Part shown: piece after piece, positions 9,398-17,943 of the stretch
Layout of the letters: the number at the start of each line of letters is the position of its first letter
How positions within the stretch are numbered: the first letter of the stretch is position 1
Assembly (NCBI RefSeq): GCF_947500985.1
Contig: NZ_CANMTX010000001.1
Span: 310,001 to 374,000 of the forward strand
Reading direction: 5' to 3'
Length of the DNA stretch: 64,000 nt
Source of the DNA: an uncultured Maribacter sp.
GTDB taxonomy: Bacteria; Bacteroidota; Bacteroidia; Flavobacteriales; Flavobacteriaceae
Notes under the pieces: model-generated
Told to the model about the DNA's origin: nothing
What the model saw: only the letters and a program-made list of their open reading frames with translations
The model's database searches: none
Made by a program: the position numbers and the translations under genes

Positions 9398-10014
9398 ATG
9401 TCATCAATAAATCAATTCATAATAGTTTGTACATTTATTTTTTAGGACCAATTGGTTCTATTTCAAAAGATGTAAAGTCTATAAAAAATACTCTTTTATT
9501 TGATATTGTACACAAAGACAATGTAATAGGTAGTTTAAAAGCTTCAAAAACCATTAAAGATTCTAAAATTCATTACCAAAGTGTAACTACCATAAACACT
9601 AGGGTCATCAAAGAAATAGATGTAAATTATTTGTACAATGTTATCTATGAAAATAATAAGTTAAAGAGGGCTAACGTACTTATAGATGTTAATGATAAAC
9701 CCTATGCCGACATTCTTACCAAATGGGAAATAGATTATTACCAAATTTCAAAAAATAATAAAAATGAGTTAGTGGTAGAAGAAGATATCAAATACGCTAC
9801 CATATTACTATATTTTGTGGAGCCAGTAAACATAGAACGGTGCTATTCTGAGCAAGATGGAAGTTTTAATACCATTATACCATTAGGCAATCATTCATAT
9901 AAAAAGATAAATGCTAAAAAAAATGAGAATATTTATCACTATAAAGATGGTTTTTTAGAAAAAGCGGAAATTAATGGAGGATTGATAAAATTTGACATTG
10001 TTGCCCAAAAATGA
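9398..10014 (+). pseudogene. DUF6134 family protein, apparently frameshifted in the signal peptide
   Basis: The long open frame (9427-10014, 195 residues from a TTG codon) carries the DUF6134 pattern: LLFDIVHKDNVIGSL, then ILTKWEIDYY and FYVDP-like strands, and a Lys-rich C-terminus. Family members are exported, but this frame starts without a signal. An ATG at 9398 in another frame reads MSSINQFIIVCTFIF and then stops at TAG 9443-9445. Adding one T to the six-T run at 9438-9443 joins the two frames and gives a plausible signal peptide. So this is either a recent frameshift, a phase-variable tract, or a sequencing error; if the last, the real gene is 9398-10014. Function unknown. Confidence 0.55.
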
Positions 10015-10044
10015 TTATTTTAAAGCGTAATAAGAACATTAATT

Positions 10045-10812
10045 ATGATAAATACCGGATTAGTACTTTCAGGAGGAGGCATTAGAGGAGTAGCGCATAT
10101 TGGTGTTATTAAAGCCTTAGAGGAATACGGTATTTATCCTACTCATATTTCGGGTACTAGTGCAGGTGCTATTGTTGGTGCCTTATATGCCGGTGGTGTA
10201 AAATGGGAAGATATTTTAGAATTTTTTAAAGTAATCCCTATCTTTCACGCCAATAGATTCGCACGTAAAAAACCCGGTTTTATAGATACCGAGAAGTTTT
10301 ACGATGAGTTTAAAAAGTTTTTCCCTACCGATAAATTTGAATCACTTCCTAAGGAGCTTTTTATAACAGCTACGGATATCGTTAAAGGGGAACTAAAGAT
10401 TTTTGATACTGGAGAATTGATAAAACCAGTACTTGCATCTGCAACTTTTCCTGGTGTTTTCTCGCCCATTAATATTAATGGGTCTTTCTACGTAGATGGT
10501 GGTGTATTGAACAATTTCCCTATTGAGCCTTTACAACCACACTGCGATAAAATAATAGGCAGCTATGTAAACGCGCTAAAATCTATTAAAATAAAAGATT
10601 TAAAACATTCGTACAATGTATTGGAAAGAGCGTATAAAATAAAATCAGCATCAGAATCCATAGCAAAATTTTCAGAATGCGAGTTTGTAGTTTCTCCCGA
10701 AGAGCTTTGTGAATATGCAACTTTTGATATGAGATCTATAGATGTCATTTTTGATATTGGCTATAATAGTACTATAGATGTGCTGCTTAAACAAGGTTAT
10801 TCTAAGCAATAA
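10045..10812 (+). CDS. Patatin-like phospholipase, RssA type
   Basis: A 255-residue patatin. The oxyanion loop GGGIRG is at residues 10-15, the nucleophile elbow GTSAG near residue 40 (Ser42) and the catalytic Asp in DGG near residue 152, so the Ser-Asp dyad is complete. There is no signal peptide, so it acts inside the cell, probably at the inner membrane as an acyl hydrolase of phospholipids. The length matches RssA/YchK-type proteins. It starts 30 bases after the DUF6134 gene, perhaps in the same transcript, and its stop nearly meets the convergent helicase-like gene. Confidence 0.9.
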   Translation: MINTGLVLSGGGIRGVAHIGVIKALEEYGIYPTHISGTSAGAIVGALYAGGVKWEDILEFFKVIPIFHANRFARKKPGFIDTEKFYDEFKKFFPTDKFESLPKELFITATDIVKGELKIFDTGELIKPVLASATFPGVFSPININGSFYVDGGVLNNFPIEPLQPHCDKIIGSYVNALKSIKIKDLKHSYNVLERAYKIKSASESIAKFSECEFVVSPEELCEYATFDMRSIDVIFDIGYNSTIDVLLKQGYSKQ

Positions 10813-10821
10813 AAACTTATA

Positions 10822-11433
10822 TTATAGCTTTACATGACTGGCACGTTCCATAAAATAATCTTCAAAACGTTCTAATTTAGGATGCATTTTTTCTGAGTAT
10901 ATCACATATTGACATTTCATAATACTTTGTGCAACCGTAATCATTGCTGTATAGTCCGATTTCTGAATTAAAAAATCACCATCATCAATACTACAGATCT
11001 TCAATTGAGACGTACTTACCCCATTCAATAAAAACAACTTGTGTAGGGTAGTAGGTGTTGTAATAAGTATATCTATGCCTTCAAATATTTCTGATTTTTG
11101 AATGTCTATGTGTAGCTCTTTATAACTTGCATATACACGTAACGAACAGTATTTGGTATACCTTAAAAACTCTTCGTAAAGCTCCAGTACTTTTTCTTTA
11201 TTCTGAACTACTACAACAGCTCTAGGTGCATTACCTTCTGCCTTACATTTTAATTTTTGTAGAGTCGTCAAAATCAAGGTCGTTGATTTACCGCTGCCTT
11301 TTGGTGCCGTACAATATACGTTTGTACCACTTTTAATAATTGGAATACTTTTCTTCTGAAATGCTGTTGGCTCTTCTATAGAAAATTCTTCTAAAGTTTC
11401 AAGTATGTATGGGTTCAGTTTTTTAAAAGACAT
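10822..11433 (-). CDS. Single-domain DEAD-box helicase-like protein with degenerate motif II
   Basis: A 203-residue protein equal to only the first RecA domain of a DEAD-box helicase. It keeps a Q-motif-like EEPTAFQKKSIP, a Walker A variant APKGSGKST and TTPTTLH in the motif Ib region, but the DEAD motif is DDGD (CSIDDGDFL) and the second RecA domain with motifs IV-VI is absent. It therefore should not unwind RNA alone. The frame is intact with normal codon use, so it is likely a maintained protein, perhaps an RNA-binding or regulatory relic. The nearest complete helicase in the window is at 17944. Confidence 0.7.
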   Translation of the reverse strand: MSFKKLNPYILETLEEFSIEEPTAFQKKSIPIIKSGTNVYCTAPKGSGKSTTLILTTLQKLKCKAEGNAPRAVVVVQNKEKVLELYEEFLRYTKYCSLRVYASYKELHIDIQKSEIFEGIDILITTPTTLHKLFLLNGVSTSQLKICSIDDGDFLIQKSDYTAMITVAQSIMKCQYVIYSEKMHPKLERFEDYFMERASHVKL

Positions 11434-11479
11434 AGCATGTTTTATAAAATTCTACGTTTATTAAGAATATATAATCTTG

Positions 11480-11487
11480 CAAAGATA
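11480..11487 (-). promoter_or_regulatory. -7 element for the helicase-like gene
   Basis: Minus-strand TATCTTTG fits TAnnTTTG and lies 46 bases upstream of the start at 11433. Confidence 0.45.
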
Positions 11488-11555
11488 CAGCCTACCAACG
11501 GGCTAATCCCATTTTAACACTCTATTTTCTTATAACAAGAAAGCAATACAATTTC

Positions 11556-12455
11556 TTATGAATAAAGAATAAGAAAGACACCAAGCATAATACCTGCTAA
11601 CGGTACTAATTTTTTACGCTTATTTTGTTCCTTAAAGATAAAACCGCCAACGACTACAGCTATCAATATTTGACTTCGCTTGATAGCAGATAGTAACATA
11701 ATCAATGCATCTGGATCTTGTAATGCTTTAAAATAGAAATAGTCTGCCGTTTGCAATAATAAACCCACCATAGGTATCGTCCATCGCCATTTAAAAGTAC
11801 CTTTTAAGTTCGGATTGGTCGCTCGTGTAATTACTACTACCACACCTATAATCAGCATAGTATAAGTACAAAACCAAAATTGTAGGGTAGGGGGATTAAG
11901 ATTTAAACTTTGTATTAAAAACTTATCGTACAAACCACTTGAAGCTCCTAAAAAGGTAGCTCCTATAATGGCATATATCCATTTATTGTTCTTGAAGTTT
12001 ATGCCTTCTTTTTTTCCGATTTTAGAATATAGAAATACGGAAAAAATAATTAGGAAAAATCCAATCCACTGCCAAAAATTAGGGCGTTCTTGATAAATTA
12101 GAATCGCTCCAATAAACGTGAAAAATGGACCTGCAGAACGTATTGGTGTTACAATAGTAATTGGCAAGTGTTTCAAAGCTTGATATGCCAATACCCATGA
12201 CGATGCCATAATCATAGATTTAATCAAGATAAACCCATGTGTCTTCAATGAAATATCAGATACAAATAAATCTATTGCCTGTAATTCTACAGGATAGTAT
12301 TTAGAAGCCAAAAACAAGGGTAAAAACAATAAAAAACCTGTTATTAAAGTACCCAGCAAAACAGAAAAGGCATCATTGCCTTGTACTGCATGTTTTTTAC
12401 ATAAATTATGTAATCCTAAAAAAAGCGCTGCTAAAAGTCCGAGGTACATCCACAT
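11556..12455 (-). CDS. EamA/DMT family transporter
   Basis: A 299-residue membrane protein with about ten hydrophobic helices arranged as two EamA repeats (first from about residue 1, second from about 155: IIGATFLGASSGLYDKFLI). The pattern ALKHLPITIVTPIRSAGPFFTFIGAILIYQERP is typical of the end of an EamA unit. It exports or imports a small metabolite; the substrate is not predictable. It lies after the terminator at 12542-12575, so it is probably transcribed apart from the TetR operon upstream. Confidence 0.85.
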   Translation of the reverse strand: MWMYLGLLAALFLGLHNLCKKHAVQGNDAFSVLLGTLITGFLLFLPLFLASKYYPVELQAIDLFVSDISLKTHGFILIKSMIMASSWVLAYQALKHLPITIVTPIRSAGPFFTFIGAILIYQERPNFWQWIGFFLIIFSVFLYSKIGKKEGINFKNNKWIYAIIGATFLGASSGLYDKFLIQSLNLNPPTLQFWFCTYTMLIIGVVVVITRATNPNLKGTFKWRWTIPMVGLLLQTADYFYFKALQDPDALIMLLSAIKRSQILIAVVVGGFIFKEQNKRKKLVPLAGIMLGVFLILYS

Positions 12456-12541
12456 AATGCGCGCGAAGATATTGGTTTTTGACTATTCTGCCTTCTAGAT
12501 AAGACATTCATATGTGATTTGTAATTGGCACAACCAGAAAT

Positions 12542-12575
12542 AAAAAAGGGCTGTCTAAATTAGACAGCCCTTTTT
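12542..12575 (-). terminator. Terminator of the TetR-controlled operon
   Basis: Inverted repeat GGGCTGTCTAA (12548-12558) with TTAGACAGCCC (12560-12570) and one central base, flanked by A6 and T5. On the minus strand it ends the operon 20 bases after the yqhD stop. Confidence 0.88.
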
Positions 12576-12594
12576 ATAAAAAACTTTGCTTAAC

Positions 12595-13752
12595 CTAATA
12601 AGCCATTTTCACAATCTTCTGTGCATCTTCTGGCATTAAAGCCTGACGTTCACCTAATTTCCAACCACGATCTGTAAATCGTTTAGAAATTTCTTCAGCA
12701 GTGCCTTCATACTCTTTAGTGTAATCAGATAACTTGGTATCGATACCTAATTTATGAAAGAATTCCTCGGTCTTTTCTATTGCAGCATATGCCTTGTCAT
12801 CGATACTACCCTCCGTTATATTCCAAACACGTTCACCGTACTGTGCCAATTTTTCTTTTTTAGCTTCAAAATTATATTTGTAGTGACTTGGCGCAATTAC
12901 CGCTAAGGTACGTGCGTGGTCAATACCGAATAATGCGGTTAACTCATGACCCATCATATGCACAGCCCAATCACCAGGCACTCCTTTTTGAATTAATCCG
13001 TTCAATGCCATTGTACAGCTCCACATAAAATCTGCTGCTGGTGTATAATCGGTAGAATCTTTTAATACTTTAGGAGCAACTTCTACTAATGTCTGCAAAA
13101 TACTTTCTGCAAATCTATCTTGTAAAGATGCACCTATTGGGTAGGTCATGTATTGCTCCAATACATGTGTGAAAGCATCTGTAATTCCGTTTGCTAATTG
13201 ACGTTCAGGAATTGAACTAATAACCTGTGGGTCTAAAATTGAAAACTCAGGAAACAATCCTGGTCCTCCCATGGCTAATTTCTCTTTGGTTTCCGCTCTT
13301 GTAATTACAGCACCTGAATTCATTTCAGAACCTGTTGCCGGCAAGGTCAATACGGTCCCAAAAGGCATTCCTTTTTTGGTTCTCACATTTTTGGCAAGTA
13401 TATCCCATGGGGTATCTCCATCATATACCGCTGCTGCAGATAAAAATTTTGTTCCGTCTATTACAGAACCACCACCAACTGCTAATAAATAAGTAATGTT
13501 TTTATCTTTTATTACCTGTAACGCTTCCATTAGAACCGCATATTCAGGGTTCGCAGGTATACCACCAAACTCTGTAACATCTACCTTAGAAAATGCTTTG
13601 GTAACTTGTTCGTAAATACCGTTTTTCTTGATACTGCCGCCTCCGTAAAGCATTAATACTTTAGCATCTGCAGGAATTTCACTTTCTAATTTCGCTATGG
13701 TATCCTTTCCAAAAATAATTTTGGTCGGATTCTTAAATTCAAAATTGTTCAT
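12595..13752 (-). CDS. yqhD: Iron-containing alcohol dehydrogenase / aldehyde reductase, YqhD type
   Basis: A 385-residue NADPH-dependent aldehyde reductase closely like E. coli YqhD (387 residues): the N-terminus MNNFEFKNPTKIIFGKD, the nucleotide motif GGGSVIDGTKF, LTLPATGSEMN and GVPGDWAVHMMGHEL align along its length. The metal ligands are Asp in GITDAFTH, His in THVLEQ, and the two His of VHMMGHEL / GIDHARTL. YqhD enzymes reduce toxic aldehydes such as acrolein, glyoxal and malondialdehyde. It is the last gene of the TetR operon, 49 bases after the nitroreductase, consistent with an electrophile-detoxification role. Confidence 0.92.
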   Translation of the reverse strand: MNNFEFKNPTKIIFGKDTIAKLESEIPADAKVLMLYGGGSIKKNGIYEQVTKAFSKVDVTEFGGIPANPEYAVLMEALQVIKDKNITYLLAVGGGSVIDGTKFLSAAAVYDGDTPWDILAKNVRTKKGMPFGTVLTLPATGSEMNSGAVITRAETKEKLAMGGPGLFPEFSILDPQVISSIPERQLANGITDAFTHVLEQYMTYPIGASLQDRFAESILQTLVEVAPKVLKDSTDYTPAADFMWSCTMALNGLIQKGVPGDWAVHMMGHELTALFGIDHARTLAVIAPSHYKYNFEAKKEKLAQYGERVWNITEGSIDDKAYAAIEKTEEFFHKLGIDTKLSDYTKEYEGTAEEISKRFTDRGWKLGERQALMPEDAQKIVKMAY

Positions 13753-13801
13753 TTTCTCTCTTCTTTTAATTTATAATCTTTAATTAAACCTTGAAAAACG
13801 G

Positions 13802-14434
13802 TTACTCTATAACCGTTACCAAGTCCTTCATTGGTTTTCTAACCTTTGCAAGATTCACCAACCAATCTTCACTTTCATTTCTGTACCCTAGTGGTAATAG
13901 CACTGCACTACGCAACCCTTTTTCGCGTAAGCCTAAAATTTTGTCTACCGCAGCAGGATCAAAACCTTCGATAGGGGTAGCATCTACCTCTTCAAAAGCT
14001 GCTGCTGCAATGGATTGTGAAAAGGCAATATATGCTTGCTTTGCAGCATGGTTAAAGTTTTCTTCTTCATCTTTCTGCGGATAAGAATCTAGCAACATCT
14101 TACGATAGTTTTCCCATCCTTCGTTCTTAAATCCTCTTATTTCATTGGTTAAATCGAACATGTAATTGATTCTATCTTCGGTATATGTGTCCCAAGCTGC
14201 AAAGACAAGTAGGTGAGAACAATCTGTAATCATAGATTGGTTCCAAGCTACAGGTCTTATCTGTTCCTTAATATCTTGGTTTTTTACCACTATAATTTCA
14301 AAAGGCTGTAACCCGCTTGAAGTTGGGGCCAAGCGCGCTGCTTCTAAAATACGTTCTACTTTATCTTCGGCTACTTTTTCACCGTTCATAGCCTTAGCGG
14401 CGTATCTCCAATTTAATTTATCTAATAATTCCAT
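13802..14434 (-). CDS. NfsB-like NAD(P)H nitroreductase
   Basis: A 210-residue flavin enzyme of the oxygen-insensitive nitroreductase family, close to E. coli NfsB in length and pattern: RYAAKAMNG at the start (FMN phosphate Arg), LAPTSSGLQPFEIIVV, and ATPIEGFDPAAVDKILGLREKGL, a very typical NfsB stretch. It reduces nitro groups and quinones with NAD(P)H using FMN. It starts ten bases after the HTATIP2-like gene and shares its promoter. Confidence 0.9.
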   Translation of the reverse strand: MELLDKLNWRYAAKAMNGEKVAEDKVERILEAARLAPTSSGLQPFEIIVVKNQDIKEQIRPVAWNQSMITDCSHLLVFAAWDTYTEDRINYMFDLTNEIRGFKNEGWENYRKMLLDSYPQKDEEENFNHAAKQAYIAFSQSIAAAAFEEVDATPIEGFDPAAVDKILGLREKGLRSAVLLPLGYRNESEDWLVNLAKVRKPMKDLVTVIE

Positions 14435-14444
14435 TTTAATCTTT

Positions 14445-15116
14445 CTAATTTAAGTTGCGTTTTGCTAATTGTTCTATATCATTTGATGTTATGATAACAT
14501 CGGTATTACTTGTTGTATTTGCTAAATTCAACATTGCCTGAGCAATGCTTTCTGCATTGATAATTCTATATTTTCTCAACGGACCAATAAATAACGGCTG
14601 AATGGCTTTAAATACTATTAGTCCTATTTTTTCAAGTGTTCGTTGTTCATCTCTTTCTCCTCCAATTAATGACGGTCTTAAAATTGATGTATGGGGTATG
14701 CCTTGATTTACAACATCTTGCTCCATTTCTCCCTTTGTTCTATTATAGAACACGTTACTTTTTTTGTTTGCGCCCATTGCAGATACTACTAAGTAGGTAG
14801 GGATTCCATTTTCTTTCGCCAATTTTGCCGCAGCAACAGGTATACCGTAATCAATGTCTTTGTAACGTTTTTTATCTGGAGTTTTCTTTGCAGTTGTACC
14901 TATACAACAATACACTTCGTCTGCTGTAAATTCTTTTCTAAACTGTTCTAAGTCTAAAAGATTTCCTATAAACTGCTGTGCTTTACTTGACAAACCCTCA
15001 ATTCTTGATCTAGAAAATAATTTTATAGTATCGTACCTATCGTCAATAAGTAATTTCTTCAACAATAATCCTCCCGTTAAACCCGAAGCTCCTAATATGA
15101 TGGCTGTCTTTTTCAT
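14445..15116 (-). CDS. HTATIP2-like NAD(P)-binding oxidoreductase
   Basis: A 223-residue atypical short-chain reductase. The Rossmann motif GASGLTGG is at residues 9-16; YCCIGTTAKKTPDKKRY near residue 90 and the GA(N)KKSNVFYNRTKGEME segment (catalytic-like Tyr-x3-Lys) are typical of the HTATIP2/YraR group. Substrate unknown; probably reduces a small carbonyl compound. It starts one base after the TetR gene stops, which is strong evidence for co-transcription and likely translational coupling. Confidence 0.85.
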   Translation of the reverse strand: MKKTAIILGASGLTGGLLLKKLLIDDRYDTIKLFSRSRIEGLSSKAQQFIGNLLDLEQFRKEFTADEVYCCIGTTAKKTPDKKRYKDIDYGIPVAAAKLAKENGIPTYLVVSAMGANKKSNVFYNRTKGEMEQDVVNQGIPHTSILRPSLIGGERDEQRTLEKIGLIVFKAIQPLFIGPLRKYRIINAESIAQAMLNLANTTSNTDVIITSNDIEQLAKRNLN

Positions 15117-15117
15117 T

Positions 15118-15702
15118 CTACTTACACGTTTTAATGCTGCTCCATGCAGCTTCGTAAGCCTGGTCTAAATGCTCCTTATCCAATTTTACAGAACCTCGGT
15201 TTTGAGTAATCATTAAAAATGAAAGCGGATTAATTGAATAGGCATATAACATATAATCTGACACTGGTTTTATAACACCTTCTTTTTTACCACGTGCCCA
15301 TAAATCCAGTAGGGGTTGCAAGTGCTTTATACCTTCTTGCCTGCTAGCTTCATCTATCATTGGGGTATTATCACATTGCGCAAGAAACATGGCGTCGGCA
15401 CTTTCTTTCAATTTAAACTCAGCTATTCGTTTCCAAATCACTTTAAAACCTTTTTCAACCGGCATAGTTTCATCATATGTGGCAAATGCATAAGCAGTAT
15501 AATTAGCCTTAACCTCTATATAGGTTTTATTGACCAAATCTTGTTTGTTTTCAAAATATAGATATATAGTAGCAGGAGATACACAGGCCATTTTTGCAAT
15601 CTTACTCATTGGTGTGGCATGAAACCCATCATTGTTCACCAACTCTATAGTGGCATTAATTAATGCGTTTCTTTTGTCTATGCTTTTCTGTAATGCTGCC
15701 AT
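15118..15702 (-). CDS. TetR/AcrR family repressor
   Basis: A 194-residue regulator. The N-terminal helix-turn-helix reads MSKIAKMACVSPATIYLYFENKQDLV, the diagnostic TetR pattern; the rest is the ligand-binding domain. The frame extends to a TTG at 15723, but that codon lies inside the -7 promoter element, so the ATG at 15702 is the start. The gene heads the operon that contains a reductase, a nitroreductase and an aldehyde reductase, and a palindromic operator overlaps its promoter, so it probably represses its own operon until an electrophile or aldehyde binds. Confidence 0.9.
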   Translation of the reverse strand: MAALQKSIDKRNALINATIELVNNDGFHATPMSKIAKMACVSPATIYLYFENKQDLVNKTYIEVKANYTAYAFATYDETMPVEKGFKVIWKRIAEFKLKESADAMFLAQCDNTPMIDEASRQEGIKHLQPLLDLWARGKKEGVIKPVSDYMLYAYSINPLSFLMITQNRGSVKLDKEHLDQAYEAAWSSIKTCK

Positions 15703-15720
15703 AACTATTATTTCTAGGTA

Positions 15721-15747
15721 CAAAGTTACAGAAAATGAACGTTCATT
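15721..15747 (-). promoter_or_regulatory. TetR operon promoter with palindromic operator
   Basis: The minus strand carries TAACTTTG at 15728-15721, an exact TAnnTTTG -7 element. Immediately upstream is the perfect 14-base palindrome AATGAACGTTCATT (15734-15747), similar to known TetR-family operators with a TGAAC half-site. It would sit between the -33 and -7 regions, where bound repressor blocks RNA polymerase. The transcript leader would be about 12 bases to the ATG at 15702. Confidence 0.8.
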
Positions 15748-15948
15748 CTTTTTTATTAACAGAACTTTAATTTAAATAGCGTGAAGGGAATATAAAAAAA
15801 CATAATATCCTTATAATTTCTAAGAACATTCTACAAACAACTTATTTCTTATTTCTCTAACTTTAAAAAGTACAATACAGGTAGTTCCCGCGTCCTTTTC
15901 AATTTCAAATTGAATCCCTTAACTTAATTTCCTAAATTATTATTAAAA

Positions 15949-17163
15949 ATGTATAAAATTCTATCTCTAGACGGTGGCGGTAGTTGGGCTATTATTCAAT
16001 TGTTAACCTTAAAAGATAGATACGGCAATTTAACGGGTCACGATATTTTAAAGAAATTTGATCTTGTAATTGCCAATTCGGGTGGTAGTATCGTTCTCGC
16101 TGCTTTAGCTGAAAATTATACCATTGACAAAGCTATTTCCCTTTTTAAAGAAAAGAAAAACCGAGAGCTTATTTTTCATAAGAACTCTTTTAAAGATCGT
16201 TATTTTCCTGTTGACTATTTAGGACTTTTTAATGCGGGATTTGGACCAAAATATAGTGCAACTAAAAAAAAGGAAGCTTTTGAAAATCTATTTCCTCAGA
16301 TTGATGAAATTCAGATGGATGAAATTCCTAAACTGATTGGTAAAGCATCCCTCAAAATAGTAGTTGCTACATATGACGCCTTAAATAATCGTGCTAAATT
16401 CTTTAAATCGTTCTCAACAAATCCTGATTCTTATGACTCTGTTAGGCTTACCCAAGCTATAAATGGATCATCAAACGCTCCTGTTCAATATTTTGACTTC
16501 CCGGCACGTTTTAAAGCTAAGCAAAGTGACATATATTATGAGTTATGGGATGGTGCCCTAGGCGGATTCAATAACCCTATTTTAGCCGGAATCATAGAAG
16601 CGTATAAACTAGGTGTAGACTTAAAAACGGTTCAGATTATATCTCTAGGCACAAGTAATTCATTAATGTCGTCTGAAGCGAAAAAAAACTTTTGGGATTG
16701 GAAACAGATTGCACTAATTTTTAGAAGAAAGAAATTTGCTTTCTCTAAATGGAAACCGCAATTCAACTTCTTTAAAGAAACGGTATTACACCAAGCAAAA
16801 ACAATTTTATACCAGCCACCAGATACGGCCAACTATATTGCTATGATGTTTTTACAGGTAGCTACGGACAAATTACTTAACGAGCAAATTATTCGCTTAT
16901 CACCCTTAATTCATTATGATGAGCAAACCGAAACATCAATAATTCCTTTAGTTCAAGATTTATACACATTGGATATGGACCTAACCAAAGATGAAGAAAT
17001 TGAAACGTTGATCAATTGTTTTAATGCCTGGAAAAACGGGCATCTTTATAATCAACCCATAGAATTTAAAGTAGAGCGAAATAACGATTTATCTTTTATT
17101 AAAGGCGATAAATGGTACCAAGATGGCATGGATAGGTGGAGGAGTTGGGAAGCTACTGAATAA
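15949..17163 (+). CDS. Patatin-like protein with altered oxyanion loop
   Basis: A 404-residue cytoplasmic patatin relative. The N-terminus LSLDGGGSWAI aligns with the DGGGxRG oxyanion loop but lacks the usual Arg. The elbow is ANSGGS in place of GxSxG, keeping a Ser, and DGALGGFNNP near residue 201 supplies the catalytic Asp. There is a long C-terminal region (about 240-404) without a recognised domain. The dyad remains, so lipid acyl hydrolysis is possible, but the loop change leaves activity uncertain. It is a single gene with a 225-base gap upstream. Confidence 0.75.
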   Translation: MYKILSLDGGGSWAIIQLLTLKDRYGNLTGHDILKKFDLVIANSGGSIVLAALAENYTIDKAISLFKEKKNRELIFHKNSFKDRYFPVDYLGLFNAGFGPKYSATKKKEAFENLFPQIDEIQMDEIPKLIGKASLKIVVATYDALNNRAKFFKSFSTNPDSYDSVRLTQAINGSSNAPVQYFDFPARFKAKQSDIYYELWDGALGGFNNPILAGIIEAYKLGVDLKTVQIISLGTSNSLMSSEAKKNFWDWKQIALIFRRKKFAFSKWKPQFNFFKETVLHQAKTILYQPPDTANYIAMMFLQVATDKLLNEQIIRLSPLIHYDEQTETSIIPLVQDLYTLDMDLTKDEEIETLINCFNAWKNGHLYNQPIEFKVERNNDLSFIKGDKWYQDGMDRWRSWEATE

Positions 17164-17284
17164 ACTTCCTACTTTGAATTTCCTAGTTTTAACTAACATA
17201 TTTTGTTGAATACTCAGCTTTGCGATCGTTGTATAGTTTATAAATCCTTTTACCTATTTTTGAAAAACTAGATAACCCTGCACC

Positions 17285-17854
17285 ATGACACTAAAACAAC
17301 ATCTTTACATCATTACTTTTTTATTTGCAGTACCACTTATAGCTCAAGAAACTAGCCCTTCTGAAGTATTTTGGAACAACTTAAAATCTCATTGCAGTAA
17401 GGCATACGAAGGTAGTTTAGCATTACCTGAAGAAGATGAAAGTTTTGGCGGCAAAAAACTTGTTATGCATGTTAGAGCATGTAGCGATAACGAAATTAAG
17501 ATCCCGTTTTATGTTGGTGACGATAAATCTAGAACATGGGTTTTAACAAAGAACCAAGATATCATCAGTTTAAAACATGATCATCGCCACGAGGATGGTA
17601 CAGAAGATGATGTTAATTTTTACGGTGGTACCGCAAGCAATGCTGGTAAAGAAGATATTCAGTTTTTCCCTGCGGATGTTGACACTCAAAGAATGATACC
17701 CGGTGCCGCTACAAATGTCTGGTGGATTACCGTTAACGATTCTACTTTTACTTATAATTTAAGAAGATTAGGAACCGATCGTGTCTTTAAAGTTGTAATG
17801 GATATTACTAAGCCGATTGAAGAACCAGAAGCTCCGTGGGGTTGGGTAGATTAA
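17285..17854 (+). CDS. Secreted protein of unknown function
   Basis: A 189-residue protein with a signal peptide (MTLKQHLYIITFLFAVPLIA, cleavage before QET). The mature part contains HCSKAYEGS, a conserved-looking HVRACSDNEIKIPF, LKHDHRHEDGTEDDVNFYGG and a C-terminal PWGWVD. The His/Asp-rich HDHRHEDG could bind a metal. I do not recognise the family; the compact beta-rich pattern suggests a lipocalin-like or single-domain periplasmic protein. It stands alone between a patatin and a helicase. Confidence 0.6.
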   Translation: MTLKQHLYIITFLFAVPLIAQETSPSEVFWNNLKSHCSKAYEGSLALPEEDESFGGKKLVMHVRACSDNEIKIPFYVGDDKSRTWVLTKNQDIISLKHDHRHEDGTEDDVNFYGGTASNAGKEDIQFFPADVDTQRMIPGAATNVWWITVNDSTFTYNLRRLGTDRVFKVVMDITKPIEEPEAPWGWVD

Positions 17855-17921
17855 ATGGATCATTATCTAGAATCTACATCACTTATAAACAGATTGTTGT
17901 TACTCCCTGAATAACTGTACC

Positions 17922-17929
17922 TATCTTTG
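17922..17929 (+). promoter_or_regulatory. -7 element for the DEAD-box helicase
   Basis: TATCTTTG matches TAnnTTTG 15 bases before the ATG at 17944; TTG triplets lie 22-25 bases upstream, slightly wider than the usual spacing. Confidence 0.6.
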
Positions 17930-17943
17930 CCGAAAATTATTTT

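Noticed and set aside
15703..15723. Upstream TTG start for the TetR gene
   Set aside because: The codon lies inside the -7 element, so it would not be in the mRNA; the ATG at 15702 starts the domain properly.
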